64,000 nucleotides of DNA from JAEUMG01 sp046349315 (lineage in GTDB: Bacteria; Pseudomonadota; Alphaproteobacteria; Rhizobiales; Aestuariivirgaceae): NCBI GenBank assembly GCA_046349315.1, contig JAXMCQ010000012.1, forward strand, positions 98,856 through 162,855, read 5' to 3'. The stretch's first letter is position 1. Each line of letters opens with the position of its first letter. The notes under the pieces are model-generated. The model was not told the origin of the DNA and searched no databases. It was given only the letters and a program-made list of their open reading frames with translations. The position numbers were made by a program, and so were the translations under genes. Of this stretch, positions 41,953 to 50,941 are shown in pieces.

Positions 41953-43800
41953 ATGACCAAGACCATCAGGCTCACCATGGCGCAAGCCTTGGCGCGGTTC
42001 CTGACTCGCCAGATGACCGAAATCGATGGCGCGAGACTGCCGCTCTTCGCTGGGGTGTGGGCGATCTTCGGACATGGCAATGTCGCGGGGCTTGGCGAAG
42101 CGCTCTACGGCGTGCGCAAGGAATTGCCGACTTATCGCGCCCATAATGAGCAGGCGATGGCGCATACGGCTGTCGCCTATGCCAAGGCGATGCGGCGGCG
42201 GCGGATGATGGCCTGCACCTCATCGATCGGGCCTGGTGCCACGAATATGGTGACGGCGGCGGCAGTGGCGCATGTCGATCGCCTGCCGGTCTTGATCCTG
42301 CCCGGCGACGTTTTTGCAAACCGCTTGCCTGATCCGGTTCTTCAGCAGGCGGAGAATTTCGGCGACGGCACGGCGAGCGTCAATGACTGCTTCCGGCCGG
42401 TGTCGCGCTATTTCGACCGCATCACGCGGCCGGAACAACTGATCCCGGCCCTCAATCGCGCCATGGCGGTATTGACCGACCCGGCTGAATGCGGACCCGT
42501 CACGCTCGCGCTGTGCCAGGACGTGCAAGCGGAAGCCTATGACTACCCCGAGAGCTTCTTCGAAGAGCGCCTATGGATATCGCGGCGCGTGCGACCCGAT
42601 GAGCGCGAATTGGAGCGGGCGGTTGCGGCTTTGCGCGCCGCGAAGAAGCCGGCGATCATTGCCGGTGGCGGTGTTTTGTTCTCGGAAGCTTCCACGACGC
42701 TTTCGGGCTTTGCTGCCAGACACGGCGTTCCGGTCTCAGAAACGCAGGGTGGAAAGTCGTCTCTTCCGTTCCTCGACCCGCTCAACATGGGCGCGGTCGG
42801 TGTCACCGGTACGAGTGCGGCCAATGCGGTGTCGGCGGATGCCGATGTCATTCTCGCGGTCGGAACCAGGCTCCAGGACTTCACTACCGGTTCCTGGGCC
42901 TTGTTCAAGAATCCCGGCAAGACGATCATTGGTCTCAATACACAAGTCTTCGATGCCACCAAACATCGTGCCTTGCCGTTGATCGCCGATGCGCGGGTTG
43001 GACTCGAAGAACTCTCCGCCAATCTCGGGAACTGGAAGGCGCCGGATGCCTGGACAAAAAAAGCAAAGGATGGGTTCAAGGCCTGGATGAAGGAAGCGGA
43101 TAGCTGGACGGCGACAACCAATGCGACGCCGTCGGATGCTCAGGTGATCGGCGCGGTGCAGCGCTCTCTCGGTCGCGATATTTCGGTGTTGTGCGCATCG
43201 GGCGGCCTGCCCGGCGAGTTGCACAAACTATGGCAGGCGTCCTATCCCTCGTCCTACCATCTCGAATACGGCTATTCCTGCATGGGCTATGAGATTGCCG
43301 GCGGCATCGGCATGAAGATGGCGCAGCCCAAGCGCGATGTGATCGTGATGGTCGGCGACGGTTCCTATCTCATGATGAATTCGGAGATTGCGACAAGCGT
43401 CATGCTCGGTATCAAGATCATCGTGGTGGTCCTCGACAATCGCGGCTTCGGCTGCATTACACGCCTGCAGAAGGCGACCGGCGGAGCACGCTTCAACAAT
43501 CTTCTCGAAGACGCACAACACGAAACGCTTCCCAATATCGACTTTGCGATGCATGCGCGCAGCATGGGTGCCATCGCCGAGAAGGTCGGGTCGGTCGGAG
43601 AACTCGAAACGGCATTGAAGAAAGCCAAATCCAATGATCGCACTACGGTTCTGGTTATCGATACCGATCCGATGATCTCGACGGAAGCCGGCGGTCATTG
43701 GTGGGACGTAGCAGTACCGGAGGTCTCGGAGCGCAAGGAAGTGCGCGCGGCGCGCAAGGCTTATGAGGAAGCGCGCAAGATGCAGAAGGTGGGGGATTAA
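41953..43800 (+). CDS. iolD: 3D-trihydroxycyclohexane-1,2-dione hydrolase (ThDP-dependent)
   Basis: A 615-residue thiamine-diphosphate enzyme. The N-terminal Pyr domain has the catalytic glutamate context RAHNEQAMAHTAVAYAKA; the C-terminal PP domain has the metal motif VGDGSYLMMNSEIATSV and LDNRGFGCI. It hydrolyses the diketone ring in myo-inositol catabolism. It lies 615 bases after iolC with the DUF559 gene and repeats in between, so it may rely on its own promoter. Confidence 0.96.
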   Translation: MTKTIRLTMAQALARFLTRQMTEIDGARLPLFAGVWAIFGHGNVAGLGEALYGVRKELPTYRAHNEQAMAHTAVAYAKAMRRRRMMACTSSIGPGATNMVTAAAVAHVDRLPVLILPGDVFANRLPDPVLQQAENFGDGTASVNDCFRPVSRYFDRITRPEQLIPALNRAMAVLTDPAECGPVTLALCQDVQAEAYDYPESFFEERLWISRRVRPDERELERAVAALRAAKKPAIIAGGGVLFSEASTTLSGFAARHGVPVSETQGGKSSLPFLDPLNMGAVGVTGTSAANAVSADADVILAVGTRLQDFTTGSWALFKNPGKTIIGLNTQVFDATKHRALPLIADARVGLEELSANLGNWKAPDAWTKKAKDGFKAWMKEADSWTATTNATPSDAQVIGAVQRSLGRDISVLCASGGLPGELHKLWQASYPSSYHLEYGYSCMGYEIAGGIGMKMAQPKRDVIVMVGDGSYLMMNSEIATSVMLGIKIIVVVLDNRGFGCITRLQKATGGARFNNLLEDAQHETLPNIDFAMHARSMGAIAEKVGSVGELETALKKAKSNDRTTVLVIDTDPMISTEAGGHWWDVAVPEVSERKEVRAARKAYEEARKMQKVGD

Positions 43801-43805
43801 GCTAG

Positions 43806-43888
43806 TCGTCATCCCGGCGAAAGCCGGGACCCATGTATCCATGGTGTTGCTTCGGCAAGATGGATCCCGGCTTTCGCCGGGATGACGA
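43806..43888. repeat. Perfect 24-bp-arm inverted repeat (CCCGGCGAAAGCCGGG type)
   Basis: Bases 43806-43829 are exactly complementary to 43865-43888, with a 35-base interior. The GTCATCCCGGCGAAAGCCGGG core is one of the widespread repeats in alphaproteobacterial genomes. It fills the iolD-iolE gap and ends just before the iolE ribosome site (GGAAGGAG), so it would form a strong hairpin in the polycistronic mRNA. Confidence 0.85.
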
Positions 43889-43909
43889 AAATTGGAAGGA
43901 GTAGAGAAC

Positions 43910-44794
43910 ATGACAATCCGCATCGGCGCCAATCCGATCGGCTGGTCCAATGACGACATGCAGGAGCTCGGCGGCTGGATTCCGCTCGAGCAGTGCTTGA
44001 GCGAGGCAAAGGAAGCAGGCTTTGAAGGCATGGAACTCGGCAATAAGTTCCCGCGCGAGGCCTCGAAGCTCAAGCCAATCCTCGATCGCTACGGCCTGAG
44101 CTGCATCGGCGGCTGGCACTCGATCTTCCTCCTCGAACGCGATGCGGAGACCGAATTCAAGGAAGCAGCCGCGCATCGGAAACTGCTCAAGGACATGGGG
44201 ACGGATGTGTTCATCGTCGCCGAATGCACGCGCACCGTGCATGGCGACCGGACGAAGCCGTTGTCGGCGCGCCCCGTCATGACGGATGCCGAGTGGAAGA
44301 CCTTCACCACGCGCGTGTCGCGTCTCTCAGAACTCTTGAAGGAAGATGGCTTCCGGCCAGTCTATCATCATCACATGGGGACCGTGGTGCAGACAGGCCC
44401 CGAGATCGACCGTTTCATGGAGAACACCAAGCCGGTTGTCGGCCTGCTGCTCGATACGGGGCACGCGACTTGGGGTGGGAGTGATCCCGTGGTCTTGGCG
44501 CGCAAGTATAAATCGCGGATCGGACATTTTCACGCTAAGGACGTGCGGCCAGGGGTGAGGGCCGAAGCGGAGAAGAAGGATTGGTCTTTCCTCGATAGCG
44601 TAATTGCCGGCGTCTATACGGTGCCGGGCGATGGCTGCGTCGACTATGTTTCCGTGTGCAAGGAACTGGTTGGCTATTCGGGCTGGGCGGTGGTCGAGGC
44701 CGAGCAAGATCCGAAGAAAGCCGAGCCCGCGAAATATGCCAAGATGGGCTATCAGAACCTGTCGCGGTATCTGAAGCAAAGCGGTATGATGTGA
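43910..44794 (+). CDS. iolE: Inosose dehydratase (2-keto-myo-inositol dehydratase)
   Basis: A 294-residue TIM-barrel protein of the AP-endonuclease-like sugar isomerase family. GANPIGWSNDDMQELGG at the start, VYHHHMGTVVQT and LLLDTGHATWGG, GHFHAKDVRPGV carry the metal-binding residues of IolE. It dehydrates 2-keto-myo-inositol. The start at 43910 follows GGAAGGAG. Its stop overlaps the iolB start by one base (TGATG). Confidence 0.94.
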   Translation: MTIRIGANPIGWSNDDMQELGGWIPLEQCLSEAKEAGFEGMELGNKFPREASKLKPILDRYGLSCIGGWHSIFLLERDAETEFKEAAAHRKLLKDMGTDVFIVAECTRTVHGDRTKPLSARPVMTDAEWKTFTTRVSRLSELLKEDGFRPVYHHHMGTVVQTGPEIDRFMENTKPVVGLLLDTGHATWGGSDPVVLARKYKSRIGHFHAKDVRPGVRAEAEKKDWSFLDSVIAGVYTVPGDGCVDYVSVCKELVGYSGWAVVEAEQDPKKAEPAKYAKMGYQNLSRYLKQSGMM

Positions 44795-45588
44795 TGTCCA
44801 AACTACTCGTGAAACCCCAAGGCACGCATGGCCGGCTCACGCATGTGACGCCGGAAAGCGCGGGCTGGACCTATGTCGGCTTCGATCTATGGAAGCTGGC
44901 GATTGGCGAGTCCACGAAGGGCGAAGATGCGGCGCGTGAAACCTGCCTCGTTTTCGTCGCCGGTAAAGGGCGCGTGAGAGTGGGTGACAAGGATCTGGGC
45001 GAGATCGGTGAGCGCATGTCTCCCTTCGAGGACAAGCCCTGGTCGGTTTATGTCCCGGCGAAAGCCACCTGGTCCGTCACGGCAACGACAACGCTCGAAC
45101 TCGCCGTCTGCTCGGCGCCGGCAACGGGTAAGCTCAAGCCGCGCGTCATCCCGCCATCGAAGGTCAAGCAGGAAGTGCGCGGACAAGGCACGAATGTGCG
45201 GCATGTGGCGAATATCCTACCAGAGACGGATGAGGCGGAGAGCCTGCTCGTGGTCGAAGTCATCACGCCGGGTGGCCACACGTCATCCTATCCGCCGCAC
45301 AAGCATGATCGCGATGACCTGCCGCGTGAGTCATTGCTTGAGGAAACCTATTATCATCGGCTCAATCCGAAACAGGGCTTTGCCTTCCAGCGCGTCTATA
45401 CCGATGATCGTTCGCTCGATGAGGCGATGGCGGTGGAAGACGGCGATGTGACCCTGGTGCCCAAGGGCTATCATCCGGTTGCCGCCACGCATGGCTATGA
45501 CCTCTATTACCTCAATGTGATGGCGGGACCGAAGCGCACGTGGAAGTTCCACAATGCGCCGGAGCATCAGTGGCTTCTCACCAAGTGA
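44794..45588 (+). CDS. iolB: 5-deoxy-glucuronate isomerase
   Basis: A 264-residue cupin protein: TPGGHTSSYPPHKHDRDDLP carries the metal-binding histidines, followed by ETYYHRLNPKQGFAFQRVYTDD. It converts 5-deoxy-glucuronate to 2-deoxy-5-keto-gluconate, the substrate of IolC. It completes the iolC-D-E-B block; iolG, iolA and a separate iolJ are not in the window. The 3' end overlaps the HAD gene on the other strand by 11 bases. Confidence 0.95.
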   Translation: MSKLLVKPQGTHGRLTHVTPESAGWTYVGFDLWKLAIGESTKGEDAARETCLVFVAGKGRVRVGDKDLGEIGERMSPFEDKPWSVYVPAKATWSVTATTTLELAVCSAPATGKLKPRVIPPSKVKQEVRGQGTNVRHVANILPETDEAESLLVVEVITPGGHTSSYPPHKHDRDDLPRESLLEETYYHRLNPKQGFAFQRVYTDDRSLDEAMAVEDGDVTLVPKGYHPVAATHGYDLYYLNVMAGPKRTWKFHNAPEHQWLLTK

Positions 45589-46348
45589 GGTTGTCCATCA
45601 GGTAGTCGGGTTTTGGTTCGAATCGGCCGAGACCTGACGACAAGCCGGTACGCACGATGAGTGTCTGAAGCCCGGCGCGACGGCCGCCGGCGACGTCATG
45701 TTCGGCGCTATCACCGATGCAAAGTGCTGCGGCCGGATTGCCGATGAGCGTCAGAGCAGCGCGATAGATTTTGGGATAAGGCTTGCCGATCCAATCGACC
45801 GTACCGCCTATTTCCTCATAGACCGCCGCGATGGCGCCGGGTGCCGGTTGCAGGCCATCGCGCGTCAGCATGAGCTTGTCGGGATTGCAGCACAGGGCAG
45901 GGATGGTGAGACCTGCGAAGAGATCCCGGTACCGATCAAGCGACGTCCTCGGCGCGTTGGAGCCGAGAATCAGGAGTAGTTCGGCGTCGCGCGGATCGGC
46001 GACAGGTTCGATGTTATCGAAGCCATAGTCTTCGCCTTCGCGGCCGACGATGTAAACGCGGCGCGGGGCAACGCCGTTCAGATGCTGGTAGGCGACTTCG
46101 CCAGAACTCATGGCATCGACGAAGAGCGTACGATCGAGACCCATGGCGACAAGACGGCGGCGATTGGCCTCGGCGCGCTTACCGGAATTGGTCATGACCA
46201 CGACCGGAATCTTGGCGCGGTTGAGATTCTCCAATGTGTCGAGGACGCCAGGATAGAGCTTCTCGCCGTCATGAATGACGCCGAACTGGTCGATCAGCAT
46301 GCCGCCGAAGCGATCGGCAATCGTGCTTAGATGTTCAAGGCGCTGCAT
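45578..46348 (-). CDS. HAD superfamily class IIA phosphatase (TIGR01459-like)
   Basis: A 256-residue NagD-like HAD hydrolase. Motif I is MLIDQFGVIHDG (the usual DxWG is here DQFG), motif II VVMTNSGKRAEAN, motif III GKPYPKIYRAAL and motif IV CIGDSAEHDVAGGRRAG. It is the last gene of the ten-gene minus-strand polyol operon, so it may remove phosphate from a sugar or polyol phosphate. The ATG at 46348 overlaps the kinase gene end by 14 bases. Confidence 0.87.
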   Translation of the reverse strand: MQRLEHLSTIADRFGGMLIDQFGVIHDGEKLYPGVLDTLENLNRAKIPVVVMTNSGKRAEANRRRLVAMGLDRTLFVDAMSSGEVAYQHLNGVAPRRVYIVGREGEDYGFDNIEPVADPRDAELLLILGSNAPRTSLDRYRDLFAGLTIPALCCNPDKLMLTRDGLQPAPGAIAAVYEEIGGTVDWIGKPYPKIYRAALTLIGNPAAALCIGDSAEHDVAGGRRAGLQTLIVRTGLSSGLGRFEPKPDYLMDNLTW

Positions 46349-47612
46349 CGATGCCACGCCAGGCGAGACGCGCCACGCCGGCGCAAGCATGGGGACTAGC
46401 GGCAGGTCGCGCCGGGACGCCCAAGGCCTTCAGGCGAATTTCTGTCCACTTGTCATTGGCAGCGCCGCCGCCGACCGTGCGGATCGTCGCTAATGGATTG
46501 GCGCCGAGCTCGGCGAGGCGGCGATAACCCAGCGCTTCGACTCCGGCAATGCCTTCGAGGATCGCCTGCAGAAAGCGCTGCGGCTCGGCAGGTCGCGGTT
46601 CGAGGCGTGGCGTGAGGCTCGGATCATTGATCGGGAAACGCTCGCCGGGCCGCGCGAGAGGGTAATAGTCGAGGCCGGTCGGCTTGCCCGGATCGATGAG
46701 GGGTGTCAGGCGCTCGACCTCGTCGCGGGAGAAATGCGCCATAACGGCCTGGCCGCCGGAATTGGACCCACCGCCGGCGAGCCAGTCATCGCCGATGCGG
46801 TGGCTGTAAATACCGTATTGCGGGGAGAACACTGGCGACGATGAGAGAAGCTTAAGTGTCAGCGTGGTGCCAAGAGAGGTCACGCCGTCGCCCGGTTCGG
46901 ACGCGCCGCTTGCGAGGAAGGCCGCACAGCCATCGGTGGTACCGGCGACAATTGCAACATCTCCCGGTAGATCGAATTTCGCGGCTGCGTCAGCGGTGAT
47001 GGTGGCGATGCGGGTGCCCGCCGGCACGACCGAGGGCAGGTATTTCGCGCGCATGCCCGTCGCCGCAATCCAGGCCGGCCATTGCCGTGCCACGGGATCA
47101 TAGCCGGTCTTCAAGGCGTTGTTTTCGTCGGTGATGTCGAAGCGGCCGGAAAATTGACCGGCAATCCAGTCGGCTTGGTGGATGATGGAGGAGAGGTGAG
47201 TTGTCTGTTGAAGTGGCAAGGCGCGCGCCAGGGGTGAGGAGCCGCCGCGTGCTGCCGAGTCGGCAGGCGCCGCGGCCGTGACCTGCGCCAGATCGGAAGC
47301 CTCGGCATAATCGTCGTACATTGAGGCAAGGCCGAGCGGCTCTCCATTTCCGGCGACGGGAAGTATGGTGCCGGAAGTACCGTCGATCGCGATGCTCTTG
47401 ACGCAAGAGCGATCGATCTTGTCGAGCAGCCCGTGCAATGCCGCCTCGAGGGCATTCCACCAGATTTGCGGATCCTGCAGGCGGCGGCCGAAATCGAGCA
47501 TCGGGGCGGCAATCACCGCATCGCTCATCGCCACGATCGTGTTATCGCGCTCGGTCGCGGCAATCCTGACGCCGGTCGTGCCGATGTCGATGCCGAGCGC
47601 GAGGCCGCTCAT
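46335..47612 (-). CDS. FGGY-family sugar kinase (second of the operon)
   Basis: A 425-residue FGGY kinase. The phosphate-1 motif is GIDIGTTGVRIAATE, the hinge GTTDGCAAFLASG and the C-terminal adenosine motif VGGGAANDKWTEIRLKALGVPA. It is short compared with typical FGGY kinases (about 500), like the D-ribulokinase-like group of cyanobacteria and plants. Its ATG overlaps the SorC regulator stop by four bases. The substrate is not known. Confidence 0.85.
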   Translation of the reverse strand: MSGLALGIDIGTTGVRIAATERDNTIVAMSDAVIAAPMLDFGRRLQDPQIWWNALEAALHGLLDKIDRSCVKSIAIDGTSGTILPVAGNGEPLGLASMYDDYAEASDLAQVTAAAPADSAARGGSSPLARALPLQQTTHLSSIIHQADWIAGQFSGRFDITDENNALKTGYDPVARQWPAWIAATGMRAKYLPSVVPAGTRIATITADAAAKFDLPGDVAIVAGTTDGCAAFLASGASEPGDGVTSLGTTLTLKLLSSSPVFSPQYGIYSHRIGDDWLAGGGSNSGGQAVMAHFSRDEVERLTPLIDPGKPTGLDYYPLARPGERFPINDPSLTPRLEPRPAEPQRFLQAILEGIAGVEALGYRRLAELGANPLATIRTVGGGAANDKWTEIRLKALGVPARPAASPHACAGVARLAWRGIDAAP

Positions 47613-48613
47613 GGTTGCCGTCGTTCGGCAATTTCAAGAACGCCCGCGGCCGTCGCCTCGTCGGTGACCAATACATCGACGACATTGAGCCGCAAGGCGC
47701 CATGCAGCACTGAAACCTTGTCCTTGCCGCCCGAAGCAATCATCACGCAAGGAATATCCTTCAGATAATCAAGCGGCATGGTGACGGCGCGATTATTGAG
47801 CGGATGATCGACCATTTCGCCTTGCTCATTGAGCCAATGCACCGAGAGATCGCCGACCGCGCCATGCTTGCGCAGGCTCTCGGCTTCATTGTTGTCGATG
47901 AGACCCAGTCGCTGAATGGTCGCGTTGGTGGCGAGCGCGCCGACCGAGATGAAGGCGAGATCGACTTTGCGGGCACGTTCGAGCACGTCGCGGATCATCG
48001 GCTGCTCCATCAGGAGATCGCGGGCAGCGACCGAACCGGCCAAGGCCGGTGCCGCGATATAATAGCACTGAGCGCCGACAAGATCAGCCAGATGCGTCGC
48101 CGTCTCGAAAGGGTTCATGGCGGAGCCGCGGGTGAGGCCGCCCAACAGCGAAACAACCTCCAATCGCTTCATGGGTCGGCGCGGCACCGAGCGCATGGAA
48201 AGGCGCAAAGTGCGGCCCCAGCCGACGCCAACGCTCATGCCGTCCTTCAAGTGTCGGTCGAGCGCCTCGCCCGCCGCGGCGGCAATGACATGGTGTACGA
48301 GGGCTTGGTCTGGCGGGGTCGGCACGACAATGGCTTCGCTGACACCGAAAGCATCGCGCAACCGCGCTTCGAGCGCCACGCATTCGGCGAGGCGGCCGGT
48401 AATGCGGATCTGCACCATGCCCTGGTCGCGCGCCTGGCCGAGCAGTCGGTTGACGCGAATGCGATTGACGCCGAGCTTCTTGGCGATCTGCACTTGCGTG
48501 AGCCCGGCGACGAAATAAAGCCAAGCGGCACGGGTGGCGAGCTGTTCGTCACGGTCGATCGGGAGCGGCGTTTGCTCACCGAGATGGTTATCGCTCTCAT
48601 CAAGAACGGGCAT
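47609..48613 (-). CDS. SorC/DeoR-type sugar-binding transcriptional regulator
   Basis: A 334-residue SorC family protein: N-terminal helix-turn-helix (LTQVQIAKKLGVNRIRVNRLLGQARDQGMV) and a C-terminal sugar-phosphate-binding domain (VGVGWGRTLRLSMRSVP, VEVVSLLGG-like, FISVGAL). SorC regulators of polyol operons, such as EryD, sense phosphorylated intermediates. It lies inside the operon between the GpsA-like dehydrogenase and the second kinase. The ATG at 48613 was chosen; the frame extends upstream. Confidence 0.9.
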   Translation of the reverse strand: MPVLDESDNHLGEQTPLPIDRDEQLATRAAWLYFVAGLTQVQIAKKLGVNRIRVNRLLGQARDQGMVQIRITGRLAECVALEARLRDAFGVSEAIVVPTPPDQALVHHVIAAAAGEALDRHLKDGMSVGVGWGRTLRLSMRSVPRRPMKRLEVVSLLGGLTRGSAMNPFETATHLADLVGAQCYYIAAPALAGSVAARDLLMEQPMIRDVLERARKVDLAFISVGALATNATIQRLGLIDNNEAESLRKHGAVGDLSVHWLNEQGEMVDHPLNNRAVTMPLDYLKDIPCVMIASGGKDKVSVLHGALRLNVVDVLVTDEATAAGVLEIAERRQP

Positions 48614-48620
48614 GGCCTTT

Positions 48621-49679
48621 TCACCGATAGCGATGCAGGAGGTCCCAGGGTATTTCGAGCGGCTTGTCGGAGGTAAGCGAGGCAAGGAGCGCGCTGGTGA
48701 TCGGAAGTGCGCCGCGATCAAGACGCTCGGACGCCATCATCGCTTCAAGCGTCGGAGCGACGGTAAGCCCAAGCTCGGCGCCCTCGATCGTGTCATCCTT
48801 CATCGGTCCCGCTTTGACGGCGGCATAGGTGAGGCCGAGGCCGAGCTGGCGGCCGAGCCTCGAATTGCGCCCGGCCTGGCACGTGACATAAAGATCGCCG
48901 GCGCCGGGCATGCCCCAGACCGAATTGTCGGCACCGCCCAAATGGCGCGTAAGCACCATCATCTCGGCAATCGCCTGGTCGAAGAGTATCGCAGCGGCAT
49001 TGTGATTGAAGGCGCCATTGTCAACGGGGGGCAGTGTCTCGCGACGACCCGCCGCCCAACCGACGGCAATCGCGAAGAAGTTCTTGAAGGCGGCACAGAC
49101 CTCGACGCCTATGACGTCGCCAGACGGGCGGGGATGATAGAAACCGGTGGCAAGCATCGCGCAGAGCCGTTCGGCAAAGGCCGGATTTCGCGCGGTGATG
49201 ACGACGCCGGTCTGGCGGCCGACCGCCAATTCGCCGGCAATGCAGGGGCCGCCGATTGCCGCGATTGAGAGGTCGAAGTTGGTGCGCCGCTTGACCTCGG
49301 CGGCGACATAGTCGGGCAGTGCCCACAATGTACCATCGCCGGGAGTCAGGCCCTTGGTGATCATCACCACATCGATCGGTTTTTTGAGCGTCTCGCAGAG
49401 GCGGTCAATCGCCCAGCCGATCCCGGCCGAACTGACCCCGAGGAGTATCAAATCCGTGTCGGTGCCGAGGGCTTTGAAGAACTGATCGAAAGTATAGGCC
49501 TTGACTCCATCGGGCAGCTTCACTGCGAGGCGCGGATGAATGCCAGTGGCTCGGATGCTGTCGATGATCACCGTGTCGAGGTGGGTGCCGACAAGCCGCA
49601 CCTCATGGGCGCGGGCGCGCGCCGGCAAACACATGGCCGAGCCCATCACACCGGCACCGAGGATGGTGATGACGCTCAT
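48621..49679 (-). CDS. GpsA-like NAD(P)-dependent glycerol-3-phosphate dehydrogenase family protein
   Basis: A 352-residue protein of the GpsA fold: N-terminal Rossmann motif ILGAGVMGSAMCLPA, the IGGPCIAGEL strand, a helical domain with EVCAAFKNFFAIAVG and the PGAGDLYVTCQAGRNSRLGRQLG motif of GpsA. In this operon it is probably catabolic and acts on a polyol phosphate, not biosynthetic; that is inferred from context. It follows the ATPase gene by 40 bases. Confidence 0.85.
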   Translation of the reverse strand: MSVITILGAGVMGSAMCLPARARAHEVRLVGTHLDTVIIDSIRATGIHPRLAVKLPDGVKAYTFDQFFKALGTDTDLILLGVSSAGIGWAIDRLCETLKKPIDVVMITKGLTPGDGTLWALPDYVAAEVKRRTNFDLSIAAIGGPCIAGELAVGRQTGVVITARNPAFAERLCAMLATGFYHPRPSGDVIGVEVCAAFKNFFAIAVGWAAGRRETLPPVDNGAFNHNAAAILFDQAIAEMMVLTRHLGGADNSVWGMPGAGDLYVTCQAGRNSRLGRQLGLGLTYAAVKAGPMKDDTIEGAELGLTVAPTLEAMMASERLDRGALPITSALLASLTSDKPLEIPWDLLHRYR

Positions 49680-49719
49680 GAAGCGCCCTCGCAGTGTCGA
49701 AAATGGAGGGGCGGTGCGC

Positions 49720-50778
49720 TCATATGATCGCCTTGCCGGTCTCGGCGTCGAAAAGGTGGATGCGATCGAGACGCGGATTGAATGAAATGGCGTCGCCGCG
49801 CGACAAGGTCAGGCGCTCCTGCGTGATGGCGCAGATTTCTTCGCCGCCGAGATCGGCATAGATGTGAAGATCAGGCCCGGTCGGCTCGGTGACATTGACT
49901 ATCGCCTTGATGCCGTCGCCCGGCGCCATATGCTCAGGCCTAACGCCATAAACGACCTTGCGGCCCTGGCCCGTTGCGCGGCCGGCCGGCAAGGGCAAGG
50001 CAAGACCTGAGTCCATGCGCACGCTATTGCCGTCAATCTCGCCCTTCAGCAGGTTCATCGCCGGTGACCCGATGAATTCGGCGACGAAGAGATTGGCGGG
50101 ATGATCATAGACATCAAGCGGCGAGCCGATCTGCTCGATGATGCCGTCGCGCAGGATGACGATTCGATCGGCCATGGTCATGGCTTCGATCTGGTCATGG
50201 GTGACATAGACGGTCGTGGTCTTCAGGCGCTCGTGCAGTTCCTTGATTTCGGTGCGCATCTGGACACGCAATTTGGCGTCGAGATTGGACAAGGGCTCGT
50301 CGAAGAGGAACACCGCCGGATCGCGCACGATGGCGCGGCCCATGGCGACGCGTTGGCGCTGGCCGCCGGAGAGTTCGCGCGGATAACGGGCCAAATAAGG
50401 CTCTAGATTGAGAATGCGCGCCGCCCAGCCGACCTTCTCGTCGATCTCGCTCTGCGGGCGCCTGGCGAGCTTAAGCGAGAAGCTCATGTTGTCTTTCACG
50501 TTCATATGCGCGTAGAGCGCGTAATTCTGAAAGACCATCGCGATGTTGCGGTCTTTGGGATGGACGCCGTTGACCCGCCTTCCGGCAATCGCGATATCAC
50601 CCGCGGTGACGGTCTCAAGGCCCGCTATCATGCGTAGCAGCGTGGACTTGCCGCATCCGGACGGCCCAAGCAGCACCACGAAGGAGCCATCGGCGATATC
50701 GAGATCGATGCCATGGATGACTTCGACATCGCCGTAATTTTTGCGAACGTTGCTGACGGTCACCGAAGCCATGGGCAA
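49720..50778 (-). CDS. UgpC/MalK-type ABC transporter ATP-binding protein
   Basis: A 352-residue ATPase. Walker A GPSGCGKSTLLRM, signature LSGGQRQRVAMGRA, Walker B VFLFDEPLSNLDAK and switch YVTHDQIEAMTMADR, then a C-terminal TOBE domain (VYGVRPEHMAPGDG). It energises the permease pair encoded 5.5 kb upstream in the same operon. A 160-base gap with hairpin repeats separates it from the upstream dehydrogenase gene. Confidence 0.94.
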   Translation of the reverse strand: MPMASVTVSNVRKNYGDVEVIHGIDLDIADGSFVVLLGPSGCGKSTLLRMIAGLETVTAGDIAIAGRRVNGVHPKDRNIAMVFQNYALYAHMNVKDNMSFSLKLARRPQSEIDEKVGWAARILNLEPYLARYPRELSGGQRQRVAMGRAIVRDPAVFLFDEPLSNLDAKLRVQMRTEIKELHERLKTTTVYVTHDQIEAMTMADRIVILRDGIIEQIGSPLDVYDHPANLFVAEFIGSPAMNLLKGEIDGNSVRMDSGLALPLPAGRATGQGRKVVYGVRPEHMAPGDGIKAIVNVTEPTGPDLHIYADLGGEEICAITQERLTLSRGDAISFNPRLDRIHLFDAETGKAII

Positions 50779-50814
50779 TTATCCATTGCGTGTGCGAGAA
50801 AAACCAAAACTGAC

Positions 50815-50935
50815 GAGCCCCTCATCCGCCCTGCGGGCACCTTCTCCCCGTTAGCACGGGGAGAAGGAGTTGTTTTTCCCCCTCGCCCCGCGATTGCGGG
50901 GAGAGGGTGGCCGAAGGCCGGGTGAGGGGCAATAT
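50815..50935. repeat. Nested hairpin repeat inside the polyol operon
   Basis: The outer arms GCCCCTCA and TGAGGGGC enclose a perfect 12-bp hairpin (50840-50851 with 50856-50867, loop TAGC) and a second small one (GCCCCGC-GATT-GCGGGG). Part of the dispersed CTCACCC-type family. It interrupts the operon between the dehydrogenase and ATPase genes and could reduce downstream expression. Confidence 0.65.
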
Positions 50936-50941
50936 TCGTAA

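Noticed and set aside
43806..43888. Possible CRISPR-like or insertion-sequence end
   Set aside because: Only two inverted arms with one interior and no repeated spacers or transposase; it fits a dispersed intergenic repeat.
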